From Polaribacter sp. Hel1_33_78 (GTDB lineage: Bacteria > Bacteroidota > Bacteroidia > Flavobacteriales > Flavobacteriaceae): 64,000 bases of DNA. Position numbers and translations under genes: made by a program. The stretch spans positions 3,118,501 to 3,182,500 of the forward strand of contig NZ_LT629794.1 of assembly GCF_900106075.1 (NCBI RefSeq), in the 5' to 3' direction. Below the pieces are notes generated by a model that was not told the origin of the DNA, did no database searches, and saw only the letters and a list, made by a program, of their open reading frames with translations. Below, piece after piece: positions 25,905 to 35,772 of this stretch. Position 1 is the first letter of the stretch; every line of letters starts with the position of its first letter.

Positions 25905-27407
25905 TTATTCTTTTGGTAAAATTACGGTAAAAACAGTTCCTTTTCCTTCTTCTGATGTGAACGAAATAGTACCTTCATACGCTTCTATAATGTTTTTAAT
26001 CATTGGCAAACCAAGCCCCATCCCACTTGATTTTGTCGTAAATTTTGGCTCAAAAATTAAATCTTTAACATTTTCAGCTATTCCTTTTCCATTATCAGAA
26101 ACTGTTATTTTAATATGCTTTCCCTCTGATGAAACTGCAACATTAACAATAGGAGTTTCTGTCTTCTCTGCTGCCTGCATTCCATTTTTAACCAAGTTCG
26201 TTACAATTCGAATCAATTGAGTTTTATCTAAATTAGCAAACAACTCTTTGTCTTTTGCTAAATAGTTAATAGAATCCTCGTTAAAAATATCTAAAGCTAA
26301 TTTTACAACACTAATCACCTCAACTCTCTCTCTTTTTTGCGTTGGCATTTTAGCAAAATCTGAAAATGCAGAAGCAATAGAACTCATTACATCTATCTGC
26401 TGAATTAAAGTCTTACTATATTCTGCTAATTTTTCTTTAATTTTTTCATCCTCTGGATTGAATTTTCGTTCAAAACTTTGAACAGATAAACGCATAGGAG
26501 TTAATGGGTTTTTGATTTCATGCGCCACCTGTTTTGCCATTTCTCTCCATGCTTGCTCACGCTCACTTCTTGCCAACTTTACAGCACTTTCTTCAAGTTG
26601 ATCAATCATACTATTATATGCCTCTACTAGAACTTCAATTTCTGAACTTGCTGCATTTAAAATAATTTTTTCATTACGTTCGTTTAACCGCGTTTGTTGC
26701 ATTTTATCTGAAATAGTCTGTATGGATCTTGTAATATAACTTGATAAAAAATAAGCTAAAGAAATCGCTATTAAAAACATAAATAGATATACTAAACCTA
26801 ATCTCGAAATAAATTCTCTTAACTCTTTTTGTATTTCAGAATTATCTTGAGTAAATTGAATTTCTAAAATTCCTATTCGCTCTAATTTAGAATCCTTTAT
26901 AAAAGAATAAGACGTTTGGTATCCTATACCTTTTCTCTCTCTACTTTTTAAAATTTTATGATTATCGTTTTTTACTAATTCTGTAACAACTCCCTGAGAA
27001 ATTATTTTTGATTCAAACTCTTCAGAAATTCTTTTAATAGATGACTTTAAAAGATTACCGTTTAAATCATAAATAGCAATATCTAATTTATTGATCGAAG
27101 AGATTTCGTAGATCCGTTCTTGAAAAATTTTAGCTAAATTTTCTGTTTTTAAAGGATACTTTGTTTTGTTCGTCAGTTCTAAATCTATGGTTTTAATTGT
27201 AGCTGCTTCTTTTCGCTCAAAACGCTGGATGTTATAATCTTTTGTTTGCTCGTCATATTGATACACCGTAACTCCTAAAATTAAAACAGATGCTAATAAC
27301 ACCAATATAATCATGGATAAAAATATGCGAATTCTAAGGGATATATTTTTAAATATTTTCAAGAAAATTATTTTTATTATTAGTACCAATAAGCATTCCA
27401 AAAACAA
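25905..27407 (-). CDS. Membrane sensor histidine kinase, NtrY-like
   Basis: The protein has 500 residues. Two membrane segments (about 27-48 and 203-223) flank an extracytoplasmic sensor region. HAMP-like linker residues follow, then the dimerisation box MAKQVAHEIKNPLTPMRLSV with phospho-acceptor His296 and an ATPase domain with N, G1 (DNGKGIAENV) and G2 (SSGMGLGLPMIKNI) boxes. The HEIKNPLTP sequence is typical of NtrY-like kinases. No response regulator is adjacent. The first residues (MFLECLLVLIIKII) are unusually hydrophobic before the basic stretch, so the true start may be further in. Confidence 0.9.
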   Translation of the reverse strand: MFLECLLVLIIKIIFLKIFKNISLRIRIFLSMIILVLLASVLILGVTVYQYDEQTKDYNIQRFERKEAATIKTIDLELTNKTKYPLKTENLAKIFQERIYEISSINKLDIAIYDLNGNLLKSSIKRISEEFESKIISQGVVTELVKNDNHKILKSRERKGIGYQTSYSFIKDSKLERIGILEIQFTQDNSEIQKELREFISRLGLVYLFMFLIAISLAYFLSSYITRSIQTISDKMQQTRLNERNEKIILNAASSEIEVLVEAYNSMIDQLEESAVKLARSEREQAWREMAKQVAHEIKNPLTPMRLSVQSFERKFNPEDEKIKEKLAEYSKTLIQQIDVMSSIASAFSDFAKMPTQKRERVEVISVVKLALDIFNEDSINYLAKDKELFANLDKTQLIRIVTNLVKNGMQAAEKTETPIVNVAVSSEGKHIKITVSDNGKGIAENVKDLIFEPKFTTKSSGMGLGLPMIKNIIEAYEGTISFTSEEGKGTVFTVILPKE

Positions 27408-27494
27408 TAATTAAAAGAAAATTATTCGGTTTCCTCTTCCTTAAATTTTAGATGTACAAGATAGCCAAATTAAAAAGTGAAAGCAATATAGAAA

Positions 27495-28826
27495 TCAAGA
27501 TTTTACCAGGGGTAAAAACTTACTTCTAAATTTAAAAATAAGCGGAATTCCTCTCGCCAAAATCCACAATGTAAAAGCAATCCAAATGGCAACTAATTTA
27601 TAATCTAACCAATCAAAAAACAAAAGTGTTGGAATAAAAACAAAACCCGTAGATAATATTAAAAGATTTCTCAAATATTTCATTTCACCCATCCCTTTAA
27701 ACATTCCATCAAAAATAAAAGTGATTGCACTTATTGGCTGTGTTAAGATTACAATCCAAAAGACATGATAAAACTGCTCTAAAACCAACGGATCTTTTGT
27801 GAAAATTTGACCAATAAAGTCATAAAAAACGAATCCAAAAATAGCGATAATAATTCCAATAAAGAACCCATATTTCGCAAGTTTTATGCTTAATTTGACT
27901 AATGTTTTATAGTCTTTGGAGCCTAATAGTTTACCTGATAAAATATTTCCGGCACTGGAATACCCATCAATCATAAAAGCACCTAACAACCAAAGATTTA
28001 AACCAATTGTATAGGCTGCAATATATTCATTTCCATAACCTGTTGCATAAGCAGTGGCAAAATATAAGGCAATATTCAGAGCAATTGTTCTTATAAAAAG
28101 GTTACCAATCATGCCTAATAAATTTGGAATTTCTTCATGAAACGGTAAACTTATTTTTAATGAAATAGATGTTTTCTTTAGTAATAGAATCAATGCAATT
28201 AACGCCATTGTAACCTGCGCAATTAGACTTGCATAAGCTGCGCCTTCAATATTCATTGCAGGAATAAAACCTTCCACACCATAGACAAAAACAAGATCTA
28301 AAACAACATTTAATACTGCTCCAATGATCGCAATTATCATTGGATAATAAGTATTCTGTAACCCTCTAAAAGTTCCAAAAACTGCAAAAACGAAAAGTGA
28401 AAATGGAAATCCAAAAATTCTAATTTTAAAATAGGTAACACAAAAATCCAAAACGGTTCCTGAAGCATTGTAAAACTGAAAAATCTGTTTTGCAAACGGA
28501 TAAGAAATTACCAAAACCAATAAACTTCCTGCAACAACAATCGCCATCGCTTGTGCAGGTAAACCTTCAATTTTACCTAATTTGTTGGCACCTACATATT
28601 GTGAAATTATAGAAGAAATTGCACTTCTAATCTGCCCAAAAACCCAAACTAACATGGAAATAAAAGCACCAACAATACCTACTGCGGCTAGGCTTTCTGT
28701 AGCATTTTCATCAATATTACCAATTATTGCAGTATCTGTGATAGATAACAAAGGTTCCGCTATACCTGCTATTAAAGCAGGAATTGCTAATTTATTAATA
28801 TAATTAAAGCTAATATTGGTTTTCAT
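27495..28826 (-). CDS. MATE-family efflux transporter
   Basis: The protein has 443 residues and twelve hydrophobic segments in two halves, beginning IPALIAGIAEPLLSITDTAIIGN, a typical DinF-like MATE N-terminus. It exports drugs or metabolites against sodium or protons at the inner membrane. It lies 87 bases upstream of the sensor kinase gene on the same strand and divergent from the universal stress protein gene. Confidence 0.92.
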   Translation of the reverse strand: MKTNISFNYINKLAIPALIAGIAEPLLSITDTAIIGNIDENATESLAAVGIVGAFISMLVWVFGQIRSAISSIISQYVGANKLGKIEGLPAQAMAIVVAGSLLVLVISYPFAKQIFQFYNASGTVLDFCVTYFKIRIFGFPFSLFVFAVFGTFRGLQNTYYPMIIAIIGAVLNVVLDLVFVYGVEGFIPAMNIEGAAYASLIAQVTMALIALILLLKKTSISLKISLPFHEEIPNLLGMIGNLFIRTIALNIALYFATAYATGYGNEYIAAYTIGLNLWLLGAFMIDGYSSAGNILSGKLLGSKDYKTLVKLSIKLAKYGFFIGIIIAIFGFVFYDFIGQIFTKDPLVLEQFYHVFWIVILTQPISAITFIFDGMFKGMGEMKYLRNLLILSTGFVFIPTLLFFDWLDYKLVAIWIAFTLWILARGIPLIFKFRSKFLPLVKS

Positions 28827-28895
28827 TAAAAATATAATTTTAACAAAGGTACGTATCTAAAAAAATTGAAAAGCTATTACTTTCTTAAAAATGAG

Positions 28896-28903
28896 TAACT
28901 TTG
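28896..28903 (+). promoter_or_regulatory. -7 promoter element of the universal stress protein gene
   Basis: TAACTTTG matches TAnnTTTG; transcription would start near 28910. It overlaps an in-frame TTG at 28901, which therefore cannot be the start codon. Confidence 0.6.
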
Positions 28904-28924
28904 TGGTCTAAAAAAAAATCTATC

Positions 28925-29719
28925 ATGCAAAACATTTTAGTACCTATTGGATCTACAGAAAGTGCACAAAACAGCTTACAATATGCCATTGATTTTGCTT
29001 CAGAAATTGATGCAAAAATTTTAGTTTTTAGAGCTTATAGTGCGCAAACTAAAGCTGGAACCATCATAAATATTGATGATATTATTGCACGTGAAACCAA
29101 TTTATACTTGCGAACAATAGTGAATTCTGTTGATAGAAAAAATGTAGATGTAAAATTGATCGCTGCAAAAGGTTCTGTAATAGATAGTGTGGAAGCTATT
29201 GACCATGATTTAGGTATAGATTTAATTATTGTAGGTGCAAAAAGCAATTCAATTAAAGAAGAAATTTTCTTAGGTAAAACTGTTGGAAGCCTTGTAAAGA
29301 AAACTAATTTACCAATACTAACAGTTCCAGAAGGTTACAAGTATAGTCCAGTTAAAAATATTTTAATGGCTTTTAAATCTGGCATTGTGAAAAGTAAAAC
29401 AGCTTTAAAACCGCTTCAATTTATTATGAATAAATTTGACTCTGAAGTAAATTTATTATTGGTAAAAACAACTAATTATACGGATGAAGATTTAGTTTTA
29501 AATAAATCTTTAGAGGCATTAAAATCTTCATTAACTATTACCGAGAAAGCAACTACTTTTCAAGGAGTTTTAGAACATTTTCAAAAACATCAACCTGATT
29601 TGTTGTGTGTATTTAGGCGTAAAAGAGGATTCTTTCAAAAATTATGGGAAAAGAATACTATTTTAAAAGAAGAATTTCACTCTAGTGTTCCTCTATTAAT
29701 TTTAAAAGGAAAAAATTAA
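28925..29719 (+). CDS. Universal stress protein with two Usp domains
   Basis: From ATG 28925 the protein has 264 residues: a first Usp domain (MQNILVPIGSTESAQNSLQYAI to about 142, with VGAKSNSIKEEIFLGKTVGSLVKKTNLPILTVPEG carrying the ATP-type G-x2-G-x9-G-S/T pattern in variant form) and a second, diverged one (about 148-264). The longer frame from TTG 28901 is rejected because it starts inside the -7 box. Its stop overlaps the stop of the convergent nuclease gene, sharing four bases. Confidence 0.9.
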   Translation: MQNILVPIGSTESAQNSLQYAIDFASEIDAKILVFRAYSAQTKAGTIINIDDIIARETNLYLRTIVNSVDRKNVDVKLIAAKGSVIDSVEAIDHDLGIDLIIVGAKSNSIKEEIFLGKTVGSLVKKTNLPILTVPEGYKYSPVKNILMAFKSGIVKSKTALKPLQFIMNKFDSEVNLLLVKTTNYTDEDLVLNKSLEALKSSLTITEKATTFQGVLEHFQKHQPDLLCVFRRKRGFFQKLWEKNTILKEEFHSSVPLLILKGKN

Positions 29720-32454
29720 TACTTTAAATCTGCAGGTTCTATAAAATCGATTGCTGGATTATAAATTTCTCTGATATAACCTTTTATCTCTTCTAAAAAT
29801 TGGTCTAATTTTTCTGGAGTAATCGTTGTCTCTGGACTTCTGTAATTTGACGAGAAATTAATCGCTAAAAACTCTTGGTTTAGATTTTTAAAAGAAAATA
29901 TACCTCCTTTTAAATTTTTAGAACTATTATATTTTTTACTTTTGGTGTATAAAAATGCATACAACAAAACCTGAATCGCTTTGTATTGCTCTCTCTCTCT
30001 TAATTCTGCAAAATTTAATACTTTTAACTCAGAACTTTTCACCATCCCTGATTTATAATCTATAATTCTAATTTCACCGTTTAACTCATCAACTCTATCA
30101 ACATTCCCATGAATTTTTACAGGAAAATCGATTCCTTCAATTTCAATTTTAGCCGATAAATTCTCTTCTGTAGCGATAATTTTTAGTTGATTATTTTGAT
30201 CTTTTAATAACTTTTTTTCTTGTGCCAAAAAGTTCACAACAAATCTATTCGCAACCTCAAAAATTAAGCGATTTTTCCCTGTCCTCAAGTCACCATTTTT
30301 AAAATGAATTTTAAAATGTTTTACAACCAAATCTTTGGTTATTTTTTCCATTTCAGAAATGGCATCAACTGTTAAGAACTTCCCTATAAAGGGCTTGTAA
30401 AGCTCATCTAAAGTTTCGTGTACAACAGTTCCTAAGGTATTGTAAGCAACAGTTTCTTCAACATCATCAAATTCTTTTATCCTTAAAATTTTCTGTTTGT
30501 AAAATGCCATAGGGTTATACAGATAATTCGTTAAAGAGGAAGGAGAAAAACCGTTGTGAGCCAATTCTCTTAACCGATCAAACACCAAATTATTTTTAGA
30601 AATTTCTTTTAATTTAACTTTTTGAGCAAGCACTTTTGGAGATACAATTTTTTGAACAATATCCGTCCGCATCATCTCTAACTGGGTTACAAATCTACTT
30701 TTTTCTCCACTTCCAAAAACATCATGTTCTGTGTTATACAAAATAAAAATATTTTTTGCCCTTTGTAATAATCTAAAAAAATGATACGAAAAAATAGCGT
30801 CTTTCTCTCTATACGTTGGTAGACCAAATTCGATTTTTACATCAAAAGGAATAAAAGAATTTTGCTGACTACTTGCTGGCAACACCCCTTCGTTTGCAGA
30901 TGCCAAAATAATGTTTTCAAAATCTAAAACACGGGTTTCTAGCATTCCCATTAATTGCAAACCTTTTAATGGCTCTCCCTGAAAAGACAAACTTTCTGAA
31001 GCTATTAATTGTTTAAAAAATTGAGAAAGTATTTTTAAATCTGTGAAATATTGAAATTCATTTTGTAGTGTTTTTAACTGAGTGAATACCGTGTAAAATC
31101 GAAATAAATATTCTTTTTCTAAAGCATCAACTTCTTCTTTTAATAAATTAATTAAATCTAAAACCCTATCAATAAAATTTATCACATTGTCAAAAGGTTT
31201 AAATAGATTTAAAACTACATTTTCGACTTCTGGAGTTTGATTTTCTAAAAATTTTGCAAGTCTATTTTCATTAATAAAAGTCTGATTTTCTTTTGCAATT
31301 TCCGATGTAAAAGCATCTACTGATGCTATTAAACCATAAATAGATTGATGCTTAAAAAAACGAATTATATCTTTATAATAAAACTGATTTACACTCTTTT
31401 TTTGTAATTTTTCTTGCGAAATAAACAACTGAAAAATTGAAAACAATAAATTTGTTGTGGGAATATCCTTTAATGGATAACCCATTGTAATATTAATTGC
31501 TTCAATGTTTTTCGGCAGTGAATTTAGTGTAATCGGCAACAAAGTTTCATCTGCTAGAACCAATGCTGTATTTTTAAAGTTGGTATTTTTTTCTAAAATT
31601 TCACCAATATATTTTATTTGTGTATTGTTCTTTGCTGCTCCAATAACCTCTATTTTCTTGGGGGCTAAAAATGTATTCCCTAAAGATTTAAGTTTCTTGT
31701 TTTCAAAATATTTCCACTCTTTCTTATACTTTCTAATAAATTTTCCTGCTTGATGAGTTGAATTAAAAAACGTTTCATCTATATCCCAATAAATTTCAGA
31801 ATTTCCATTCTCTAATACTTTTTGGAACAGCAATTCTTCAGCCTTATTTAAAGCATTAAAACCAATAAAGAAGATTTTTTTATCTTCATTTTTATTTAAA
31901 AAGGTATCAATTTTTTTAAATGCCTCTCGATACATTAAACCTTGATAACCAATGTTTTCATCAATTAAAAATTGATAAAAGGCACTATAATATATGCTAA
32001 GTTTTTCTAGAAAAGAATAATGATCTTTTATCAATTCTGTTTCCTTAAACGTACCTTTTACAGACCATTTTCGTAAACGCTCAATATCTCTTAAATAAAT
32101 AAAAATATCTGTTGGATTTATTAAATGTTGGTCAATTTCATTAAAATCTTGCAGTACCGTTAATGCCCAAGAAGAAAACGTGTCAAAAGAATCTGGATTT
32201 TTCTCTACACTTTTATAAATGGTATAAAAGTGAAATAATAATTGAATATTATCTGCTTTTTGAACTCCAGAAACTTGCTGGATAAACTGTTCTATATTTA
32301 ACATTTCCGGCAAAAAACCAACAGAAATTTTATCTTTAAAGGTTTGTTTTACAAACACTTTCGCTCTTTGTGAAGGCAATACAAAAACAACATTTTGAAA
32401 TGATTTTGTGGTTTGTAAAATATCATCTAATGTTTCAGAAATAAAAGATTGCAT
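29716..32454 (-). CDS. AddB-like protein with C-terminal PD-(D/E)XK nuclease domain
   Basis: The protein has 912 residues. The N-terminal part resembles a superfamily I helicase fold of the AddB type (FVLPSQRAKVFVKQTF near 25 in place of a Walker A motif). The C-terminal region (about 640-900) is a RecB-family nuclease domain with the core VDELNGEIRIIDYKSG, supplying the D and the E/D-x-K motif. AddB works with AddA in double-strand-break processing; no addA gene lies in this window. The first glycines and lysine of a functional Walker A are missing, as usual for AddB. Confidence 0.85.
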   Translation of the reverse strand: MQSFISETLDDILQTTKSFQNVVFVLPSQRAKVFVKQTFKDKISVGFLPEMLNIEQFIQQVSGVQKADNIQLLFHFYTIYKSVEKNPDSFDTFSSWALTVLQDFNEIDQHLINPTDIFIYLRDIERLRKWSVKGTFKETELIKDHYSFLEKLSIYYSAFYQFLIDENIGYQGLMYREAFKKIDTFLNKNEDKKIFFIGFNALNKAEELLFQKVLENGNSEIYWDIDETFFNSTHQAGKFIRKYKKEWKYFENKKLKSLGNTFLAPKKIEVIGAAKNNTQIKYIGEILEKNTNFKNTALVLADETLLPITLNSLPKNIEAINITMGYPLKDIPTTNLLFSIFQLFISQEKLQKKSVNQFYYKDIIRFFKHQSIYGLIASVDAFTSEIAKENQTFINENRLAKFLENQTPEVENVVLNLFKPFDNVINFIDRVLDLINLLKEEVDALEKEYLFRFYTVFTQLKTLQNEFQYFTDLKILSQFFKQLIASESLSFQGEPLKGLQLMGMLETRVLDFENIILASANEGVLPASSQQNSFIPFDVKIEFGLPTYREKDAIFSYHFFRLLQRAKNIFILYNTEHDVFGSGEKSRFVTQLEMMRTDIVQKIVSPKVLAQKVKLKEISKNNLVFDRLRELAHNGFSPSSLTNYLYNPMAFYKQKILRIKEFDDVEETVAYNTLGTVVHETLDELYKPFIGKFLTVDAISEMEKITKDLVVKHFKIHFKNGDLRTGKNRLIFEVANRFVVNFLAQEKKLLKDQNNQLKIIATEENLSAKIEIEGIDFPVKIHGNVDRVDELNGEIRIIDYKSGMVKSSELKVLNFAELREREQYKAIQVLLYAFLYTKSKKYNSSKNLKGGIFSFKNLNQEFLAINFSSNYRSPETTITPEKLDQFLEEIKGYIREIYNPAIDFIEPADLKY

Positions 32455-32523
32455 AGATTTTTTTTGATTTTCTAAATTACAAAAACTTACATTTATACAT
32501 CTTTAATCTTCAAATTTATTTTA

Positions 32524-33312
32524 ATGGATAATGAATTACATATTGTTGGTATTCAAACTGATTTGTTTTGGGAAGATCCGACTAAAAATCTTGCTTTTTT
32601 TGAAGAGAAAATAAACAGTTTACCAATAAATACAGATATCGTTGTTTTACCAGAAATGTTTACTACCGGTTTCACTATGAATCCAGAAAAAAATGCTGAG
32701 AAAATCGATGGCATTTCGGTTTGTTGGATGCAAAAAATCGCTATCAAAAAAAAGTTAGCAATTACAGGAAGTCTGGTAATAGAAAAAAACAATAAGTATT
32801 ACAATATGCTAATTTTTGCACATCCATCAGGAAAGATTGAGACATACGTAAAAAGACATTCCTTTACTTTTGCTGGAGAAAATACAGTATATACTTCTGG
32901 TGAAGAAAAATTAATTATTACATACAAAGGATGGAAAATTTGCCCTTTAATTTGTTATGATTTACGTTTTCCTGTTTGGGCTAGAAATATTGAAAATTAC
33001 GATTTATTGATTTTTATGGCAAATTGGCCTGTAAAAAGAATTAAAGCTTGGGAATTGCTTTTAAAAGCGCGTTCAATTGAAAATCTGTGCTACACTATAG
33101 GTGTCAATAGAACCGGAATAGATGCTAATAAGTACAGCTATTCTGGAAATTCTTTAATTATTGATTATTTAGGTACAGAAATTTCTAATTTACCTAAAAA
33201 TGAAATTGGTGTTGTTAGTGCAACTATTGACAGGAAAAATCAAGATAAAATAAGAAAAAAACTAGGATTCTTAAATGATATGGATTCCTTTACGGTTACT
33301 CGTTCAAAATAA
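32524..33312 (+). CDS. Carbon-nitrogen hydrolase, omega-amidase (YafV/Nit2-like)
   Basis: The protein has 262 residues, the usual length. The nitrilase triad is visible: Glu44 in VVLPEMFTTGF, Lys110 in TYVKRHSF and Cys144 in ICPLICYDLRFPVWARN. The motif around the Cys (CYDLRFP) and the short length match YafV/Nit2 omega-amidases, which hydrolyse alpha-ketoglutaramate and alpha-ketosuccinamate in nitrogen salvage. It is followed by the GNAT gene five bases later, in one message. Confidence 0.9.
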   Translation: MDNELHIVGIQTDLFWEDPTKNLAFFEEKINSLPINTDIVVLPEMFTTGFTMNPEKNAEKIDGISVCWMQKIAIKKKLAITGSLVIEKNNKYYNMLIFAHPSGKIETYVKRHSFTFAGENTVYTSGEEKLIITYKGWKICPLICYDLRFPVWARNIENYDLLIFMANWPVKRIKAWELLLKARSIENLCYTIGVNRTGIDANKYSYSGNSLIIDYLGTEISNLPKNEIGVVSATIDRKNQDKIRKKLGFLNDMDSFTVTRSK

Positions 33313-33317
33313 TATAT

Positions 33318-33833
33318 ATGCAAATAAATAATGTTACAATTACGGATATTGATCAAATTTATAGCTTTTACAGAATCGCTTCCGATTATCAGAAAGCAAA
33401 AGAAAAAGTAATCGTTTGGCCCGATTTTAACAGAAACATGGTTGAAACTGAAATTGCGGAGCATAGACAATTTAAAATGTTAATGAACAACGAGGTGGTT
33501 TGTATTTGGGCAATAACTTTTAACGATGAACAAATTTGGGAAGAAAGAAATAGAGATAGTGCTATTTATATTCATAGAATAGCCACGAACCCGGATTTTA
33601 GGGGAAGAAATTTTGTTTCTAAAATTGTAGATTGGGCAAAAGAATATGTGAAGGAAAAAGGAATACAGTTTATAAGATTAGATACTTTAGGAAATAATAC
33701 GAGATTAATTAAACATTATAAAAATGCTGGTTTTGATTTTCTTGGTATGTTTGATTTAAAAAACACAGATAGCTTGCCTGATCATTATAAAGAAGCTCCT
33801 GTTTGTTTGTTCGAAATCGACCTAGAATCCTAA
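33318..33833 (+). CDS. GNAT-family N-acetyltransferase
   Basis: The protein has 171 residues. The acetyl-CoA pyrophosphate loop is seen in IHRIATNPDFRGRNFVSKIVDWAKE (V/I-x-x-x-R-G-x-G/N-like). The later RLDTLGNNTRLIKHYKNAGFDFLGM is the usual second half, with the N-x-x-x-x-x-Y-x-x-x-G-F signature. The substrate is unknown. It is cotranscribed with the omega-amidase. Confidence 0.88.
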   Translation: MQINNVTITDIDQIYSFYRIASDYQKAKEKVIVWPDFNRNMVETEIAEHRQFKMLMNNEVVCIWAITFNDEQIWEERNRDSAIYIHRIATNPDFRGRNFVSKIVDWAKEYVKEKGIQFIRLDTLGNNTRLIKHYKNAGFDFLGMFDLKNTDSLPDHYKEAPVCLFEIDLES

Positions 33834-33904
33834 AAAAATTATTGAAATCAAATTGAAACTTTAAAACGACAAACAACAGAAGTTACGTGTTTTATAACTC
33901 GAAC

Positions 33905-33943
33905 CAAAAATCCTTCCGTTTTTAAAAAAAAGAAGGATTTAAA
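33905..33943 (-). terminator. Hairpin, probable weak terminator
   Basis: AAATCCTTC (33908-33916) pairs with GAAGGATTT (33932-33940). The minus-strand side ends in five T, so it could close the desaturase message 110 bases after its stop. Confidence 0.4.
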
Positions 33944-33973
33944 AATTTTATAGGTTTAAAATCAAGTGGCACT

Positions 33974-34043
33974 GCGATTGGAAATTTTATTTGAGCTCTT
34001 TTTAAATTACGTAACAAAAGCTATTCGTAAAGCATTCAATCGC
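33974..34043. repeat. Intergenic element with inverted ends, related to the one at 49544-49636
   Basis: GCGATTG (33974-33980) and CAATCGC (34037-34043) form inverted ends. Between them lies TTTGAGCTCTTTTT (33990-34003), identical over 14 bases to 49566-49579. It sits between convergent genes. Confidence 0.45.
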
Positions 34044-34053
34044 TTCTTAAAAA

Positions 34054-35034
34054 TTAGGCCGGTAACATCCATTTAAACTCAAATTTTGTGTCTGGAATTA
34101 CAATTCTTTCTGTAATTCTATACATTCTATCTGGCAATTTCATTAAATAATCTCTTGCTTTTTCTGCTTCTGGAGTTAAGTTTGTGATTTTATCAATTTC
34201 CCACATTGTGTTCAATTTTTTTAGAATATCAACATAATCGAAACCTGTATATACGCCAATTCTTTGTGCTACTGCAGAAAAGTCATCAAACAGACTACCT
34301 TTTTCTGCAAAAGATTCTCTTAAATGCAATGCTGGCATTACAATTTTATGTTTCATCATGTGCTGAAAAGCTAACATCATTTCACTAGCATCAATTTTAA
34401 AGATTTCTTTTACAAAATGTGAGTATGCTTGGTGATGACGCATTTCGTCTCCTGCAATAATTTTAGACATTTTAGCCAAAGCTTTATGCCCTTTTTTGCG
34501 TGCAATTTTTGCGACATTGTTATGGGAAACATACGTTGCTAATTCTTGAAATGTTGTATAAACAAAGTTTTTATAAGGATCTGTTGATGTACCAATATCA
34601 AAACCATCTGCTATTAGATGTTGAGTAGATATTTCTACTTCACGCATATTTACACGTCCAGACAAATACAAGTATTTGTTTAAAACATCTCCATGTCTGT
34701 TTTCTTCTGCTGTCCATGTTCTTACCCATTTTGCCCAACTGTTATCTGGATCTTGACAAACTCCGTCTAAATCTAACAACCAAGATTCGTATGTTGGTAG
34801 AGCTTCTTCTGTAATGGTATCTCCTACTAAAACCACCCAAAAGTCATCATGTAATTCTTTAGATATTTCTCTTATTTCTTCTACTTCTGTAATAAATGAA
34901 TCTGATTGAGAATTAGGTAAAAAATCTGTTGGTTGCCAAATTTTTTCAGCAGGAATTAAATAAGTATCCATAAAGTGTTGCATCTTTTTTTCTAAAGTTA
35001 GCATTACTTCTTTTCTTACGTTTTTTATAGACAT
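34054..35034 (-). CDS. Acyl-ACP desaturase (stearoyl-ACP desaturase family)
   Basis: The protein has 326 residues. A ferritin-like di-iron site is visible: the first ExxH is EENRHGD (Glu111, His114), a middle Glu164 is in TTFQELATYVS, and the second ExxH is GDEMRHHQ (Glu197, His200). This soluble family introduces a cis double bond into acyl-ACP, needed for membrane fluidity in a cold marine bacterium. It lies six bases after the PlsC gene, so saturated-chain modification and glycerolipid acylation are linked on one message. Confidence 0.93.
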   Translation of the reverse strand: MSIKNVRKEVMLTLEKKMQHFMDTYLIPAEKIWQPTDFLPNSQSDSFITEVEEIREISKELHDDFWVVLVGDTITEEALPTYESWLLDLDGVCQDPDNSWAKWVRTWTAEENRHGDVLNKYLYLSGRVNMREVEISTQHLIADGFDIGTSTDPYKNFVYTTFQELATYVSHNNVAKIARKKGHKALAKMSKIIAGDEMRHHQAYSHFVKEIFKIDASEMMLAFQHMMKHKIVMPALHLRESFAEKGSLFDDFSAVAQRIGVYTGFDYVDILKKLNTMWEIDKITNLTPEAEKARDYLMKLPDRMYRITERIVIPDTKFEFKWMLPA

Positions 35035-35040
35035 AACTTT

Positions 35041-35769
35041 TTATTTTATGTGTTCTTTAATAATTGATTCTGTTTGCTCTAATAATTCCTCAAAAGGCAT
35101 AGAATCAATCTTTATTGGTTTGTGTGTAGTAATTGTAATTGGACTTCCAATACCAAATGGAAAACTTCCGTATTTAAAAATCTTCCAAGAATTATTGATT
35201 GTTAAAGGTACAACATATCCCTCTTTATTAAATTTTGTGATGATTTTTAAGCCATTAGAGGCAAACTTTTTAGGCTCACCATTTCTACTTCTTGTTCCTT
35301 CAGGAAAAATAATTGCACCCCATTTATTTTTATTTATCCTTTTTGAGAATTTAATCAATTCACTTATAGATTGTTTTGGATCTTTTCTATCTATTAAAGC
35401 AGCTCCTCCAACTCTTAAATTATATGATACACTTGGAGTTCCTTTTGCAAGTTCTATTTTAGCAACAAATTTTGGGTAATGTTTTCTAAAAAACCATGCA
35501 ATTGGCGGAATATCAACAATTGATTGATGATTAGAAACAAATATTATAGAAGTGTTTTCTGGTATTTTATATTCGTTTTTTAATCTAATTGTTACCCCAA
35601 TAATTAATAGCGATTTCATTAAAAAATAATTAAGAATCGCTACTACTTTTGAATGTGTATTTATTCCAAAAATATTAAAGCTCAACCATTGCAATGGATG
35701 AAAAATAATTAGGAATAATATAAAAGTAAATAAAAAGAGTGGTGAAAGAATATAGCTTAAAATTTTCAT
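35041..35769 (-). CDS. plsC: 1-acyl-sn-glycerol-3-phosphate acyltransferase (PlsC family)
   Basis: The protein has 242 residues. An N-terminal membrane segment (about 8-30) is followed by the acyltransferase blocks: NHQSIVD with the catalytic His81 and Asp86, and FPEGTR at 155-160. It adds the second acyl chain to make phosphatidic acid. It is preceded three bases upstream by the small cytochrome-like gene and followed by the desaturase. Confidence 0.9.
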   Translation of the reverse strand: MKILSYILSPLFLFTFILFLIIFHPLQWLSFNIFGINTHSKVVAILNYFLMKSLLIIGVTIRLKNEYKIPENTSIIFVSNHQSIVDIPPIAWFFRKHYPKFVAKIELAKGTPSVSYNLRVGGAALIDRKDPKQSISELIKFSKRINKNKWGAIIFPEGTRSRNGEPKKFASNGLKIITKFNKEGYVVPLTINNSWKIFKYGSFPFGIGSPITITTHKPIKIDSMPFEELLEQTESIIKEHIK

Positions 35770-35772
35770 CTT

